From a virus: a stretch of DNA of 39,202 nucleotides. The stretch lies in the IMG/VR virus record IMGVR_UViG_3300008110_000144, positions 1 through 39,202 of that record; one strand, written 5' to 3'. Numbering within the stretch: position 1 is the stretch's first letter; every line of letters begins with the position of its first letter. This document shows positions 13,077 to 22,483 of this stretch, piece after piece. The translations under genes were made by a program, and so were the position numbers. Under the pieces are notes generated by a model. The model did not search any database. It saw only the letters and a list, made by a program, of their open reading frames with translations, and had not been told where the DNA came from.

Positions 13077-13456
13077 TTGCTACCGCCCCAAAGTAGAACA
13101 GCGACATAGAAAGCCTTAGCTTTCCACACTTCTAAACTACTATTGCGTAAGCCGTTATAAAAAGCCATATCAGCATCTCGGCGAAACATATCAAAAGTTC
13201 TTAACTCTGAATATAAAAAATCATGCGCAATTGCATTTTCAACGCCAACATCGAAGTTGCTAAATAAAGGCTTGAATAAAGTCGGGATAGTGAAACCATT
13301 AGATTCAAAGCCTGCTGGGATAATATACATATCTGGCAATCTTTGACCCGCAAAATTGATATAAAATCTTAAATCTTCTTTAAGAACGATTTTATCTTTT
13401 TTATCTTTTTTTGGCGTATAAACGGCTTCGTCTATAAATTCAAATCCTGATTTCAT
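13058..13456 (-). CDS. DUF1353 family protein, 132 aa
   Basis: The DUF1353 layout is visible: IIPAGFESNGFTIP (matching the usual IPAGF.TD.ASIP block), NAIAHDFLYSELR (AAxxHDxLY type) and FRRDADMAFYNGLR. This family occurs often next to phage lysis genes; its biochemical role is not established. It overlaps the 100-aa gene by 19 nt. Confidence 0.82.
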   Translation of the reverse strand: MKSGFEFIDEAVYTPKKDKKDKIVLKEDLRFYINFAGQRLPDMYIIPAGFESNGFTIPTLFKPLFSNFDVGVENAIAHDFLYSELRTFDMFRRDADMAFYNGLRNSSLEVWKAKAFYVAVLLWGGSKWRKKK

Positions 13457-13457
13457 A

Positions 13458-14102
13458 TTATTTTAATCGTTTATTAATATCTATGTCAACAGCTTCAAGC
13501 TCTTCAATAGTTGAAGCTTTTTTAATTTGCTCTTCAATAATATTATAAAAATATGCTACATTAGCAACTCTAAGAAAAATATGAGCAAATATTTCTTCAA
13601 TTTTAGCAAAGCTTAAAAAAACCCTAATTTCATTGCCTTTAGTGTCTTTTGTAGTATAAGGTATATTTGCCACATTTGTAGTTGCTGGATTATCAGAAAG
13701 AGCGTTAACTTGCGTTAAAATAGCATTATAATCTATTTTGAGATTTGCACACAAAACTTTTAAGAAAGCTTGCATTTTAATAAAAGTTCCCGCAAAAATG
13801 ATATTTACGGAATCATTTAAAGAATTAACATCAGCGATATTATAATAAGCATCAACAGTGCCAATAACTTTACCATTTTTATCAATTTGTTTTACGCCTT
13901 TTAATTCGTGAGGCTTTTTTGAAGCAATTTCAAAATTAGCTTTTAACTCATTTATTTTTTGTGATTTTGCTTGAGATAAAAGATACTCTACGCCTTCGGG
14001 TTTATTTGTAATATCTTCCCAATCAGCGAAGCCCATTCCGATTTCAGAAATATTGTCAAATTTTTTAATATTTCCATCTTTGTTGTTTTTTAAAAGAATC
14101 AT
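13458..14102 (-). CDS. probable tail-fibre-associated protein (DUF4376-like)
   Basis: 214 aa. The N-terminal part refers to a typical fibre-assembly layout (NISEIGMGFADWEDITNKP), followed by LLSQAKSQKINELKANFEIA, which resembles the start of DUF4376 domains. The C-terminus is helical. It is the next substantial gene after the tail fibre, the usual place for a fibre assembly or chaperone protein. Moderate confidence in the family. Confidence 0.6.
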   Translation of the reverse strand: MILLKNNKDGNIKKFDNISEIGMGFADWEDITNKPEGVEYLLSQAKSQKINELKANFEIASKKPHELKGVKQIDKNGKVIGTVDAYYNIADVNSLNDSVNIIFAGTFIKMQAFLKVLCANLKIDYNAILTQVNALSDNPATTNVANIPYTTKDTKGNEIRVFLSFAKIEEIFAHIFLRVANVAYFYNIIEEQIKKASTIEELEAVDIDINKRLK

Positions 14103-14135
14103 AAATTTAATTTTTAATGTTTGTATCGAAAAATC

Positions 14136-14213
14136 CTAAAGTAAAAATTTCATAACTTCCACATCAAAAACTTTTATTTCAGTTTTTTCAGGGTTTTGTA
14201 AGTATATTTTCAT
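14136..14213 (-). CDS. possible 25-aa peptide
   Basis: A short frame (MKIYLQNPEKTEIKVFDVEV plus five residues) beginning two bases after the tail-fibre stop. No Shine-Dalgarno sequence. Without it there would be a 113-bp gap in an otherwise tightly packed arc. It may be a remnant or a real micropeptide. Confidence 0.3.
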   Translation of the reverse strand: MKIYLQNPEKTEIKVFDVEVMKFLL

Positions 14214-14215
14214 AA

Positions 14216-15694
14216 TTATAAGGATAAATTGTGATAACCGTTTGTATAACAAAAGCCCGTTCCGCCAGCACCGCCAACAGTTGCTTTATAAAGTATATTT
14301 TTATTATTAATAATCATTTTATTAATTACAGTGTCGAAATAATGAGGAAAAGCAGTGTTACTCCCAAAGGTTATGGCTTGCATATAATATACTCCAGTTA
14401 AATTTGAAGTAAATTCTAATCTTTCTACCCTAGTTCCAACACTTCCTCCTTGCCAATAGCAAGATACATTTGGTTTTATCAAGACGGGCGGGACAGTTAA
14501 TGTTAATGTTTTATTTGAAGTTGTTATAGTGGCATCAAAATTTTCACTAAATGGAACGGTCCATTTAAATTCATTATTATTTTGAGTAAAAGCAATTATA
14601 TTGCCACTTACATTCGTTAAAACAGAGCCTAAATATTTGTATTTTGTATAACCACTAGGCAAAGTTGGAGTTGTAGCATTTGCAGAAAATATTGCATCGC
14701 TTACACCGCTAGTAAGGTTGTGAATAGCATAGCAATGATACCAAGTGCTATTAGCTATAGTGCCAGTATCTAGCCCACCTTGATTATTGCCAGCAGTCCA
14801 CGAAGCATCAAGTCTTTTAGTCAATGCGGTTGCTACGGCTTGACCCGAGCCATCGCTAAATTGGAAATTCCCTGCACTAAAATCAATGTCATTATTTGCA
14901 TCTGTTGCATTGTTGGAAATAGTGATTGGATTCGATAAAAATGCTATGCCTTGAGTTGTGGTGGTGGCTAACAAATCTCTTAAAGCCATTGCCCCAGACC
15001 CAGTAAAATAAGGCAATTTATTGCTAGCTCCCAATAAACCTGCTAAGGCAGTTAAGTTAGCGTTTAATTGTTGTGCATCAAGAGTAGTTCGGGCTTCGGA
15101 AGCTGTCGTATCGTCAAGTAATGTTTTAGCGAAAGTAGAAACTGGAGCTAATCCAACATCAGCTAAATCTTTGGTAGTCAGGTTATCGCCAGCGTTATTA
15201 ACTGCGATTACTTGATTAGCTTGATTTGCACCAATAGGAAATTCGATATTACTTAATGATGATGATTTAGGCAATTTAAAAACCCGGTTTAGGTTTTCTT
15301 TTTGCTCTAACAACATTAAAGTTAATTTGTCTAAAGAACCTTCTAAAGCCGTCCCTGGTAAAGCATCACTTCCTGAGGTTGTAATATCGTTATTTTGTGT
15401 GAAATTAACTTTTCTTAATAAACTAACCTTATAATTATTTAATGGAGCGGTGCCAAATACAACATTACCTTGATTTATTACGCCGTTTACATAATCCGTT
15501 GTGTTGTAAGTTATTGTATAGTCAGTTGTTTCAATTTTGATACTTTCTGCACCAGTAGTATCGGCAACAATAACTTCTAAAGAGAATTTGGGAGTTGTAT
15601 TTGATTCGTAAAAAATAGGGAAATCGAAAGCATAGGTAGTATTTACCCCATTTGCTGTATAATCTCTCCTTAAAATATTTGATGTTATTGTCAT
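14216..15694 (-). CDS. tail fibre with T7-type N-terminal domain
   Basis: 492 aa. Residues about 1-150 resemble the virion-binding N-terminal domain of T7 gp17-type fibres: NILRRDYTANGVNTTYAFDF, FGTAPLNNYKVSLLRKVNF and LDKLTLMLLEQKENLNRVF. A Thr/Asn/Ala-rich repetitive shaft follows (DLADVGLAPVSTFAKTLLDD, then TLDAQQLNANLTALAGL). The C-terminal third is beta-rich, ends GGAGGTGFCYTNGYHNLSL, and is presumably the receptor-binding part. No enzymatic motif is seen. Confidence 0.85.
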   Translation of the reverse strand: MTITSNILRRDYTANGVNTTYAFDFPIFYESNTTPKFSLEVIVADTTGAESIKIETTDYTITYNTTDYVNGVINQGNVVFGTAPLNNYKVSLLRKVNFTQNNDITTSGSDALPGTALEGSLDKLTLMLLEQKENLNRVFKLPKSSSLSNIEFPIGANQANQVIAVNNAGDNLTTKDLADVGLAPVSTFAKTLLDDTTASEARTTLDAQQLNANLTALAGLLGASNKLPYFTGSGAMALRDLLATTTTQGIAFLSNPITISNNATDANNDIDFSAGNFQFSDGSGQAVATALTKRLDASWTAGNNQGGLDTGTIANSTWYHCYAIHNLTSGVSDAIFSANATTPTLPSGYTKYKYLGSVLTNVSGNIIAFTQNNNEFKWTVPFSENFDATITTSNKTLTLTVPPVLIKPNVSCYWQGGSVGTRVERLEFTSNLTGVYYMQAITFGSNTAFPHYFDTVINKMIINNKNILYKATVGGAGGTGFCYTNGYHNLSL

Positions 15695-15729
15695 TTTTTT
15701 AAATTTTTTTTGTTAAAAATACCTATATT

Positions 15730-18700
15730 TTATTGATTTGCAATAGCTTTTTCAAAATTATCCATTGCCTTAGTCAAAAGAAAATGGTTATTAAACCAAA
15801 TCATTCTTCTTATAGCTTTTGCATCAGCTTCGCTTATCTCGCCTGATTTTAAAGCTCCTATTGAAATAGCGGCATCTCCAAGAAGTCCAACACTAGGACC
15901 TAATAAAGAAGCTCCAATATTTCTTGATTGATATCTTGATAACTGACCCGTCCCAAGAAGACTAGAAGCTCCTAAACCAACTTTGTCGGCAATGTGTGAA
16001 AAATCGGCTAATACAGCAAAATATCCGCTTCTATCTATACCTTCCGCTATCCAAACACTAGGGTCTTTTGATACTTCTCTTCCAGCTAGTTTAGCTTTAA
16101 AATAATAAGCCATCATTCCCAAACCTACTGCGGAAATTAAGCCATTTAAAGCCGCCATATCTTTTTGCTGTAAACTTGAAACTAAAACTTGTTGCGTTGC
16201 TCCAAAAACAAATGATTTAAATTGTCCAACAACTTTGCCCGCTTCGGTTTGCATCCATAAAGGTAAATCGCCAGCACCAACGGTTACTATTGTGCTATCA
16301 ATATCAGTATTTAAAGCATTTCTATATATTCTAACCGCCTCAGGATTATTCCATTTTTCAGTATTAGCAATTAATAATCTACCTTCTTTATATGCGTGTT
16401 GACTTAATTCATCAGCAATAATTTTATAATTATCTCTACCTATTCCTAAATAACCTAAATAAGCGGTTTCTTTTTCATTAATTTTATCAAATTTTTTAAT
16501 TGCATCAATCATTCTTTGTTGACTTAATACAGAACTCCAACCTTTTTGTGCATCATTCCAAACTGGCATTAAGTTTGTTTTTGATAATGCTTTTGAAATA
16601 TTCTCTAGATATTTTTCAAAACTAGAAAGATTGCTTGCAAATGGATCGTTTAAACCTGAGAAACTAGCCATCCTTTCAGGTAAAACAATATCAGTTATAT
16701 TTCCTGCCAACTTAGCTTCTTTAACATTTAATTTTATACCTTCTAAATTTGTGATTAAATTTGGTAATGTTTTTGCCCAAGTTTTTAAACCATGTTTTCT
16801 GATGGGATTTGAAATATCAGTAATCGAAGCTATAGCAACTTGCCCCATTTTAGTTACATAGTTATATTGTCTTGCTATTCTGCCACCTCTAACAATCATT
16901 GAATCAGGATTATCGGGGCGGGCATACATTCCACGCATTATCTTAGCAACTGAGGTAAGGTCATTAATTGCAGTCTTTTTTTCTTTATCAATTTGTTTTA
17001 GTATTTTAGGGTCGGTTGTTTTTGCTATAACTTCCGCATACTCTTCTTGAATTGTTGTAATTGCATCATCTAAAGTTAAATCACCATCAAAAGCCCTAGA
17101 AATTTCAATATCAGTTGATAAAGTATTTTGATAATAATTTAAAACTTTTCTTGCGTCATTTTCTAACCATGGCTCTAATTCATTATCTTGCACAAAATTT
17201 AGCGTTCTTTCTTTTAATGGTCCTCTTTTTGCAACTTTAATCCCCAAATCATCAATCAAACCTAATCTATCATCACCTTTCAATTGGTTGATTATGTCAG
17301 ATGTAATTTCGTTAACATAAGAATCTTCATCGCCCATTTCTTCAAATTTAGAACGGAAATTAACCTGATTTTCATTATATTTGTTTTTTAGTTTATTAAC
17401 TTTTTTTTCTAATAAATCAATTTCGGATTTAGCTAAAACTTTATCCATTTTGCTAATTGTCTTTTTATCAACATTTTCACCGCTTAAATATTTAAATTTT
17501 TTCTTAATTTTTCCTTTTTCTAATAAAACTGCTTCATTAATTTTGTCAATATCAATACCCATTTCGTTTAATTCTTCAATTAATCTTTCAGCGTTATTTT
17601 TTATTTCTATTTTATCAACGTCTTCCAATGAATATATTTTCTCGCCCCCGACTTCTCTTCTCATTAAATCTAACAAATCATTAATGCTAGGTTGCCCCCC
17701 ACTTCCATCTTGAGGAAAATCACTAAAATATCCTTGCTCCTGTGCAACAAATCTTGCATCATCAAGGTCAATATATTCTTTTTTACCCGCTCCGAATAAA
17801 TTACCAGATTCTTTACCTTTTCTTATCAACCCTGGTAAAGTTTTATTTGTAATTCCCATTGCTTTTAAATTTCCGCCAAAATCAACAACACCACCTCTAT
17901 CTCTTAAAAAAATTAACAAAGATTTAGGTTTAATAGATTTTACAGTTTTAATAGCATTTTTATATTTATCTAAAATTTCAGCTAACTCTTCATTTGTATA
18001 AATTAAATTATCATTCTTTACATATTTATTATAAACTTTTTCAATTTTATCTGCTGGAAAATCTAAACTATCGGGTAAATCTTCCGCCATTTTTTCTAAA
18101 AACTCATCAAAACTTTTTTCACCACCCTTTGCCCAAGATATATTTCTTTGAAAAATAAACTTATTTTCAGTAGAAATATCGGCTTCATTTATTACAATAT
18201 CCGATGTATTTATATTTGTATTTTTAGGTTTATATATATATTCTTCTCCAAGAGGCTCATTTATATCATCTAAAATTTCACTTGCTTTAACCTTTTCAGA
18301 TAAAACAACTCCATCTCCTGCATAATCTTTGGCAAGTTGTTTGTTTGTTGTAATAAAATCTCCAGCAACAATTTCTTTTTGATTTTTAGGTGCTCCTCTA
18401 TAAATAGTTATTATTTTATCTGGAGAAACTTCCATAGTTTTATCTAAGGTAGTTATATTGTTTGCTAAATTTGCATTTGCTCTAACTTCAGGAGTGTAAT
18501 TATCGAAAATTGTCCCAGTCGGGTTTAAATTATTAAGAGTTATTTGTGTATTAGATATATTTTCTTTATTAAAAACCGCATCGACTTGTGCTTTTTGAAA
18601 TTTTTCGTTTGCAGCTTTATCAAGATTGGCTTGTAATTCAGCTTTGCGAGTTTGTAAATCTAGGATTTGTGAATTTAAATTTAATTCTTTTTGTGCTTCG

Positions 18701-20277
18701 GCTTTTTTAATATTCGGCAATAATCTTTCTTTTATTGCTGTATTTAAAAATTGCCTTAATTCATTTTCTCTAGCTATTACTTTTAATCTATTAAACAATC
18801 TAGGAAAATAAGACTCTGATGTTTTAGGTTTAGTAGTTAAAACTTTTTCACTTAATAAGCCAACATTTACGGCTTCTCTCCCAAGATGGTTTAAAACATC
18901 ATTTCTAGAGGATTTTGCCAATTCGTTTATTTCTGGAATAGTGCTTTTATCGCCGTTTCTATTCGCCCTAGATAACTCTTCAAAAAACTGGATATCATTT
19001 TTAATATTATTTTCTGTTTCGTTTAAAGCGCCTTCCTTTTTTATTCTTTTTTTAAAATTATAATAGGCTTTATTTTCAATTGGTTTATAATTGTTAAAAT
19101 ATGGAGCTTGTAAGGTTTTTTTAGCTATTTCGGCACTTTGAGCAGAAGCAATTCCAATTTTGTTTTTTTGCCACATTAAGCCCGTTTTCATAAGCTTTTC
19201 AGCAGTTTCTCTAGGCGATACAGCAAATTGAGTTTGTGTTAATCTTTGTATCGGGTTTAGATTATCAATTAAATTTATTTTTTTTAGTAATTTTTGCCCT
19301 TGAATTACATTGCCAACATTTACCGCTCCAGCTATATCTTGCGTTATAGTCGATGCTAAACTTTGTTGTTGTTTTTTAAAATCCGCAAAGGCAGGAATTT
19401 CTTTACCTTCAGCTTTTAATTGTGGTGTTAAAACATCATCATAATATTTTCTTATAGCTTGAAATTCAGCAACATTAGCGGCACTTGCAGAATCTGGTCT
19501 TATTTCCATTTTTTGCGTGTCGGGATTTATAAAAACATCAGCATTTTCAGTTTCTAAATCTTTTTTAAATTTATCGGCTAAATTATTAAATTGTTTTTTT
19601 GAAATCATTGCCCCTACGCCACCCAAAGCCCCAGCCAAAAGCGTTCCAGCACCAATATTTATAGCACTTTCTTCTAATGTTCTAGTTTCTTGAGTTGCTT
19701 GTAAAATTCCTTCGCTAGCGGTCATACCAAGCGCACCAGCGCCAGCAGTTAAACCAATGCCTTTGGCATATTTACCAGCTTTGTAAGCTTTTGAAACTCC
19801 ACCAAGAATAGGAAAAAGATTAATAGGGTCTAATATTCCAGCGGCTAAACTCCATGCTATACCAGCACCGCCACCTTCGCTAATGATTCTTTCATTTTCA
19901 TTTTGCCTATCAATTTTGGCTTTTAAAGCGTTAGCTTGTCTATAATTTTTTACTTCCACAAAATCTTGCCAGTAAGGAGCATAATCACTATTCTTTATGT
20001 CAGTGTCAACATAATCAACAACATCAAATTCAGGATCGGAAGCGTCATCAATATTTGCTTGAAATGAACCTTCCATAATTGACGAAACAATAGTGTTTTC
20101 TCTTTCAAATGCTGATAATGCTATTTCGCCTTGACTATATTGCGGAGCTTTATAATTAAAATCCATGCCTTGTATATTTGCAATAGCTTTAGAACTTTCA
20201 ATTATTTTTTCCCCAAATAATGGGTCAATTGGCTTTGGATTTATTAAGTCTTTTGATACAGGCATTTTTATTTCCAA
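15730..20277 (-). CDS. giant internal virion / ejection protein, multidomain
   Basis: 1515 aa, the largest gene, in the T7 gp16 position. Residues 138-225 hold Gly/Ala-rich hydrophobic segments suited to membrane insertion. A coiled coil lies around 520-565. Residues about 620-690 resemble an ADP-ribosyltransferase-like module (IYRGAP at 625-630, GDFITT at 639-644, GEEYIY at 677-682). Residues about 785-850 (FLRDRGGVVDFGG ... DLDDARFVAQEQGY) look like a large polyvalent phage protein domain. The C-terminus has a hydrophobic region near 1390-1420. It likely enters the cell with the genome. There is no visible lytic transglycosylase motif. Confidence 0.75.
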   Translation of the reverse strand: MEIKMPVSKDLINPKPIDPLFGEKIIESSKAIANIQGMDFNYKAPQYSQGEIALSAFERENTIVSSIMEGSFQANIDDASDPEFDVVDYVDTDIKNSDYAPYWQDFVEVKNYRQANALKAKIDRQNENERIISEGGGAGIAWSLAAGILDPINLFPILGGVSKAYKAGKYAKGIGLTAGAGALGMTASEGILQATQETRTLEESAINIGAGTLLAGALGGVGAMISKKQFNNLADKFKKDLETENADVFINPDTQKMEIRPDSASAANVAEFQAIRKYYDDVLTPQLKAEGKEIPAFADFKKQQQSLASTITQDIAGAVNVGNVIQGQKLLKKINLIDNLNPIQRLTQTQFAVSPRETAEKLMKTGLMWQKNKIGIASAQSAEIAKKTLQAPYFNNYKPIENKAYYNFKKRIKKEGALNETENNIKNDIQFFEELSRANRNGDKSTIPEINELAKSSRNDVLNHLGREAVNVGLLSEKVLTTKPKTSESYFPRLFNRLKVIARENELRQFLNTAIKERLLPNIKKAEAQKELNLNSQILDLQTRKAELQANLDKAANEKFQKAQVDAVFNKENISNTQITLNNLNPTGTIFDNYTPEVRANANLANNITTLDKTMEVSPDKIITIYRGAPKNQKEIVAGDFITTNKQLAKDYAGDGVVLSEKVKASEILDDINEPLGEEYIYKPKNTNINTSDIVINEADISTENKFIFQRNISWAKGGEKSFDEFLEKMAEDLPDSLDFPADKIEKVYNKYVKNDNLIYTNEELAEILDKYKNAIKTVKSIKPKSLLIFLRDRGGVVDFGGNLKAMGITNKTLPGLIRKGKESGNLFGAGKKEYIDLDDARFVAQEQGYFSDFPQDGSGGQPSINDLLDLMRREVGGEKIYSLEDVDKIEIKNNAERLIEELNEMGIDIDKINEAVLLEKGKIKKKFKYLSGENVDKKTISKMDKVLAKSEIDLLEKKVNKLKNKYNENQVNFRSKFEEMGDEDSYVNEITSDIINQLKGDDRLGLIDDLGIKVAKRGPLKERTLNFVQDNELEPWLENDARKVLNYYQNTLSTDIEISRAFDGDLTLDDAITTIQEEYAEVIAKTTDPKILKQIDKEKKTAINDLTSVAKIMRGMYARPDNPDSMIVRGGRIARQYNYVTKMGQVAIASITDISNPIRKHGLKTWAKTLPNLITNLEGIKLNVKEAKLAGNITDIVLPERMASFSGLNDPFASNLSSFEKYLENISKALSKTNLMPVWNDAQKGWSSVLSQQRMIDAIKKFDKINEKETAYLGYLGIGRDNYKIIADELSQHAYKEGRLLIANTEKWNNPEAVRIYRNALNTDIDSTIVTVGAGDLPLWMQTEAGKVVGQFKSFVFGATQQVLVSSLQQKDMAALNGLISAVGLGMMAYYFKAKLAGREVSKDPSVWIAEGIDRSGYFAVLADFSHIADKVGLGASSLLGTGQLSRYQSRNIGASLLGPSVGLLGDAAISIGALKSGEISEADAKAIRRMIWFNNHFLLTKAMDNFEKAIANQ

Positions 20278-22007
20278 TTACGATATTTTTTGTTTTTTTC
20301 AGCGACTACTTTATCATTTAAAAGATTAAGTATATCCTCTTTTGTATATTGACGCTCTTTATTATATTCTTTTTGAGCCTCTTTGTAAAAATCAGTTTTT
20401 TCAATTTCGGGTTTAAAAACAACAGGTTGATTTTGGTTATCTAATAATAAAGAATAGCCTCCGTAATTGTCTATATTGACAATGTTGTAGCTGGGTTTTT
20501 TGCCTTTTATTGTTTCCTGTGTTGCTTGTAAAATATATTGATTTTCTAAATTATCTAAGCTTGGAACTAAAGTATGTTTAGAAATTTCAACTTTAAGTTG
20601 TTTGTTAATCCAAGAAGTATCTCCATTATTATATTTATCATAAAAAACTTCAGGAGCATATTGCATTACCCTTGGTTTTCCAACTGTGCTAACTCGATAT
20701 TCGCTTTGCAATTTAGTTTTTGCAAATTCAACAGCACTTTCAGGAGTTGTATTACCATTTAAGAAAGCATCTTTTACTAAAGTTTCGTATTTGGTTTTTA
20801 TTCCCTCTTCGATAATTGGATCGGATTTAAATATAGAAAAAAACCCCCTATCAGTCAAACTTTCTTTTAAATCATCAAAAGAATTATCTATAATTTTTTT
20901 TGTATCTTTATTGTTAATAATTTGCCCTTTTGCAATTCTATCCATTGATTGATATTTGCTAATTTCTTTTTCGGCATAAGTTAATATTTGCTCAGGTGGC
21001 AAACCTAATCCAACTCTTGTTTTAATTGAATTTACAAAATTTATATCATCAGAATTAAATTGATTTTGCAATCTTGGATTTGATTCTATGATTTGCGTTA
21101 TTTGTTCAGCGGCTTCGATTTTTTGTTTTGGATTTCCCATGTTAAGTTGAGAACTCCAAATTGATTTAACTTGTTGAGGTAAAAAGCCCGTTTTATTTAC
21201 AAAGTTTAATGTTGCGGCGTTCGCATCTCCGCCTTTTTTTAAAGTTTCTTGAAGTTGATTTTGATAAGCTAACTCACCAATTTTTTTATCATCAGAATTG
21301 CTAGCGTCTAAAAATACTTGTCCACTTGCAACTAAGTTTGCTTGCCTAGTTTTCTCATATTGTTTTTGTAGCTCTTCAATAATGGATTTTTGTTTATCCT
21401 TTTCTCTATTAATGTCATTTTGGTCAATTAAACCTGATTTTAAACCAGTTTGTAAAATTGTATTTAATTCATTTGATAATTTTGTAGGATTACCGCCTTT
21501 TCCAAGCCTTTCATTTACGGAATAAATACCTTCATAGATTTTATTTGTTCCATATTCTCTTTTTTTACTAGAAAGTGTTCTATCAACATCAAAATTAAAA
21601 TCTACCGCCTCAACATCAGCTTGCCTTTTTATTAAGCTTGATAATCGTTGATTGTCTTTGTATTGGCTAGCATAATTATTAATAAATGAATCCCTTTCGG
21701 ATTGGAAAGTTTTTTTTGTTTTATCAAAAAGCAAAGGGTCATTTGCTGGCAATTCGCTAATTGCAATTCTTTTATCATTCTCAAAAGTTGCAAGTTTTGT
21801 CTTAAAATCAATAACTTGAGCGGCGTTAAAAGCCTCATCTTCTTTAATAGATTGATATTGCATTTGTCCAGCAATATTAATTAAATTACCTGATAATTGA
21901 TTACCAAGATTAGCAAGCATTTGTGATGATTGCGTGTCTGGCATAGCAATATCAGTTTTTGCCGATGGTGCTGTTATAATTCCGTATGAATCAGGTATTT
22001 TTGGCAT
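20268..22007 (-). CDS. internal virion protein, T7 gp15 position
   Basis: 579 aa, soluble and strongly helical, rich in Lys, Asn and Gln. Its start (MPKIPDSYGIITAPSAKTDI) and long helical body fit internal core proteins encoded between the gp14- and gp16-like genes in T7-like phages. It overlaps the 1515-aa gene by 10 nt. Assignment rests on gene order and composition rather than a decisive motif. Confidence 0.7.
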   Translation of the reverse strand: MPKIPDSYGIITAPSAKTDIAMPDTQSSQMLANLGNQLSGNLINIAGQMQYQSIKEDEAFNAAQVIDFKTKLATFENDKRIAISELPANDPLLFDKTKKTFQSERDSFINNYASQYKDNQRLSSLIKRQADVEAVDFNFDVDRTLSSKKREYGTNKIYEGIYSVNERLGKGGNPTKLSNELNTILQTGLKSGLIDQNDINREKDKQKSIIEELQKQYEKTRQANLVASGQVFLDASNSDDKKIGELAYQNQLQETLKKGGDANAATLNFVNKTGFLPQQVKSIWSSQLNMGNPKQKIEAAEQITQIIESNPRLQNQFNSDDINFVNSIKTRVGLGLPPEQILTYAEKEISKYQSMDRIAKGQIINNKDTKKIIDNSFDDLKESLTDRGFFSIFKSDPIIEEGIKTKYETLVKDAFLNGNTTPESAVEFAKTKLQSEYRVSTVGKPRVMQYAPEVFYDKYNNGDTSWINKQLKVEISKHTLVPSLDNLENQYILQATQETIKGKKPSYNIVNIDNYGGYSLLLDNQNQPVVFKPEIEKTDFYKEAQKEYNKERQYTKEDILNLLNDKVVAEKNKKYRNWK

Positions 22008-22009
22008 AA

Positions 22010-22483
22010 TTATTGTTGTGTCTTAGTTTTATTATCATTTTTATTATCTATATTCATAAAATTAGCAGAAGATTGTGCAATATTTCCAAGACTTGAAGCT
22101 ATAGCCATAGGCAGTAATCTTTTTCTTTGTTTTCTAGCTTGTTGTGCTTGTTGTCTTAAAACATTTGCTTCCATTTGAGCATTTCTTTTTATAATTGCAA
22201 TATTTTGTTCTTTGTCGGCAATAGTTTTATCAAAAATATTTAAAACTGAACCTTCCATTTCCGCCCCACTTGTAGCTACAGAAAGTTTTTGTTCGCCGAG
22301 TAATCCTTCAAATTGTTTTGCGGTTTGTATAGCTTGAAATTGCCCTTGCTCTTCAACTAATCTAGCTTGGTCTTCTAAAGCCATTGCTTGGCGTTTTAAA
22401 TCTTTTTTAGCCATATTAGCACCATAAATGCTACTAGCCATGTTTAAAACCGCTCCTGCTGCAAAAATATAAGGTGCTACCAT
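22010..22483 (-). CDS. internal virion protein, T7 gp14-like
   Basis: 157 aa. A hydrophobic N-terminus (PYIFAAGAVLNMASSIYGA) is followed by a long Gln/Lys coiled coil, the SVATSGAEMEGSVLNIF block typical of gp14-like internal proteins, and a second weakly hydrophobic stretch near 127-140. It probably forms the outer-membrane end of the ejection channel. Its start abuts the tail tubular B stop. Confidence 0.75.
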   Translation of the reverse strand: MVAPYIFAAGAVLNMASSIYGANMAKKDLKRQAMALEDQARLVEEQGQFQAIQTAKQFEGLLGEQKLSVATSGAEMEGSVLNIFDKTIADKEQNIAIIKRNAQMEANVLRQQAQQARKQRKRLLPMAIASSLGNIAQSSANFMNIDNKNDNKTKTQQ

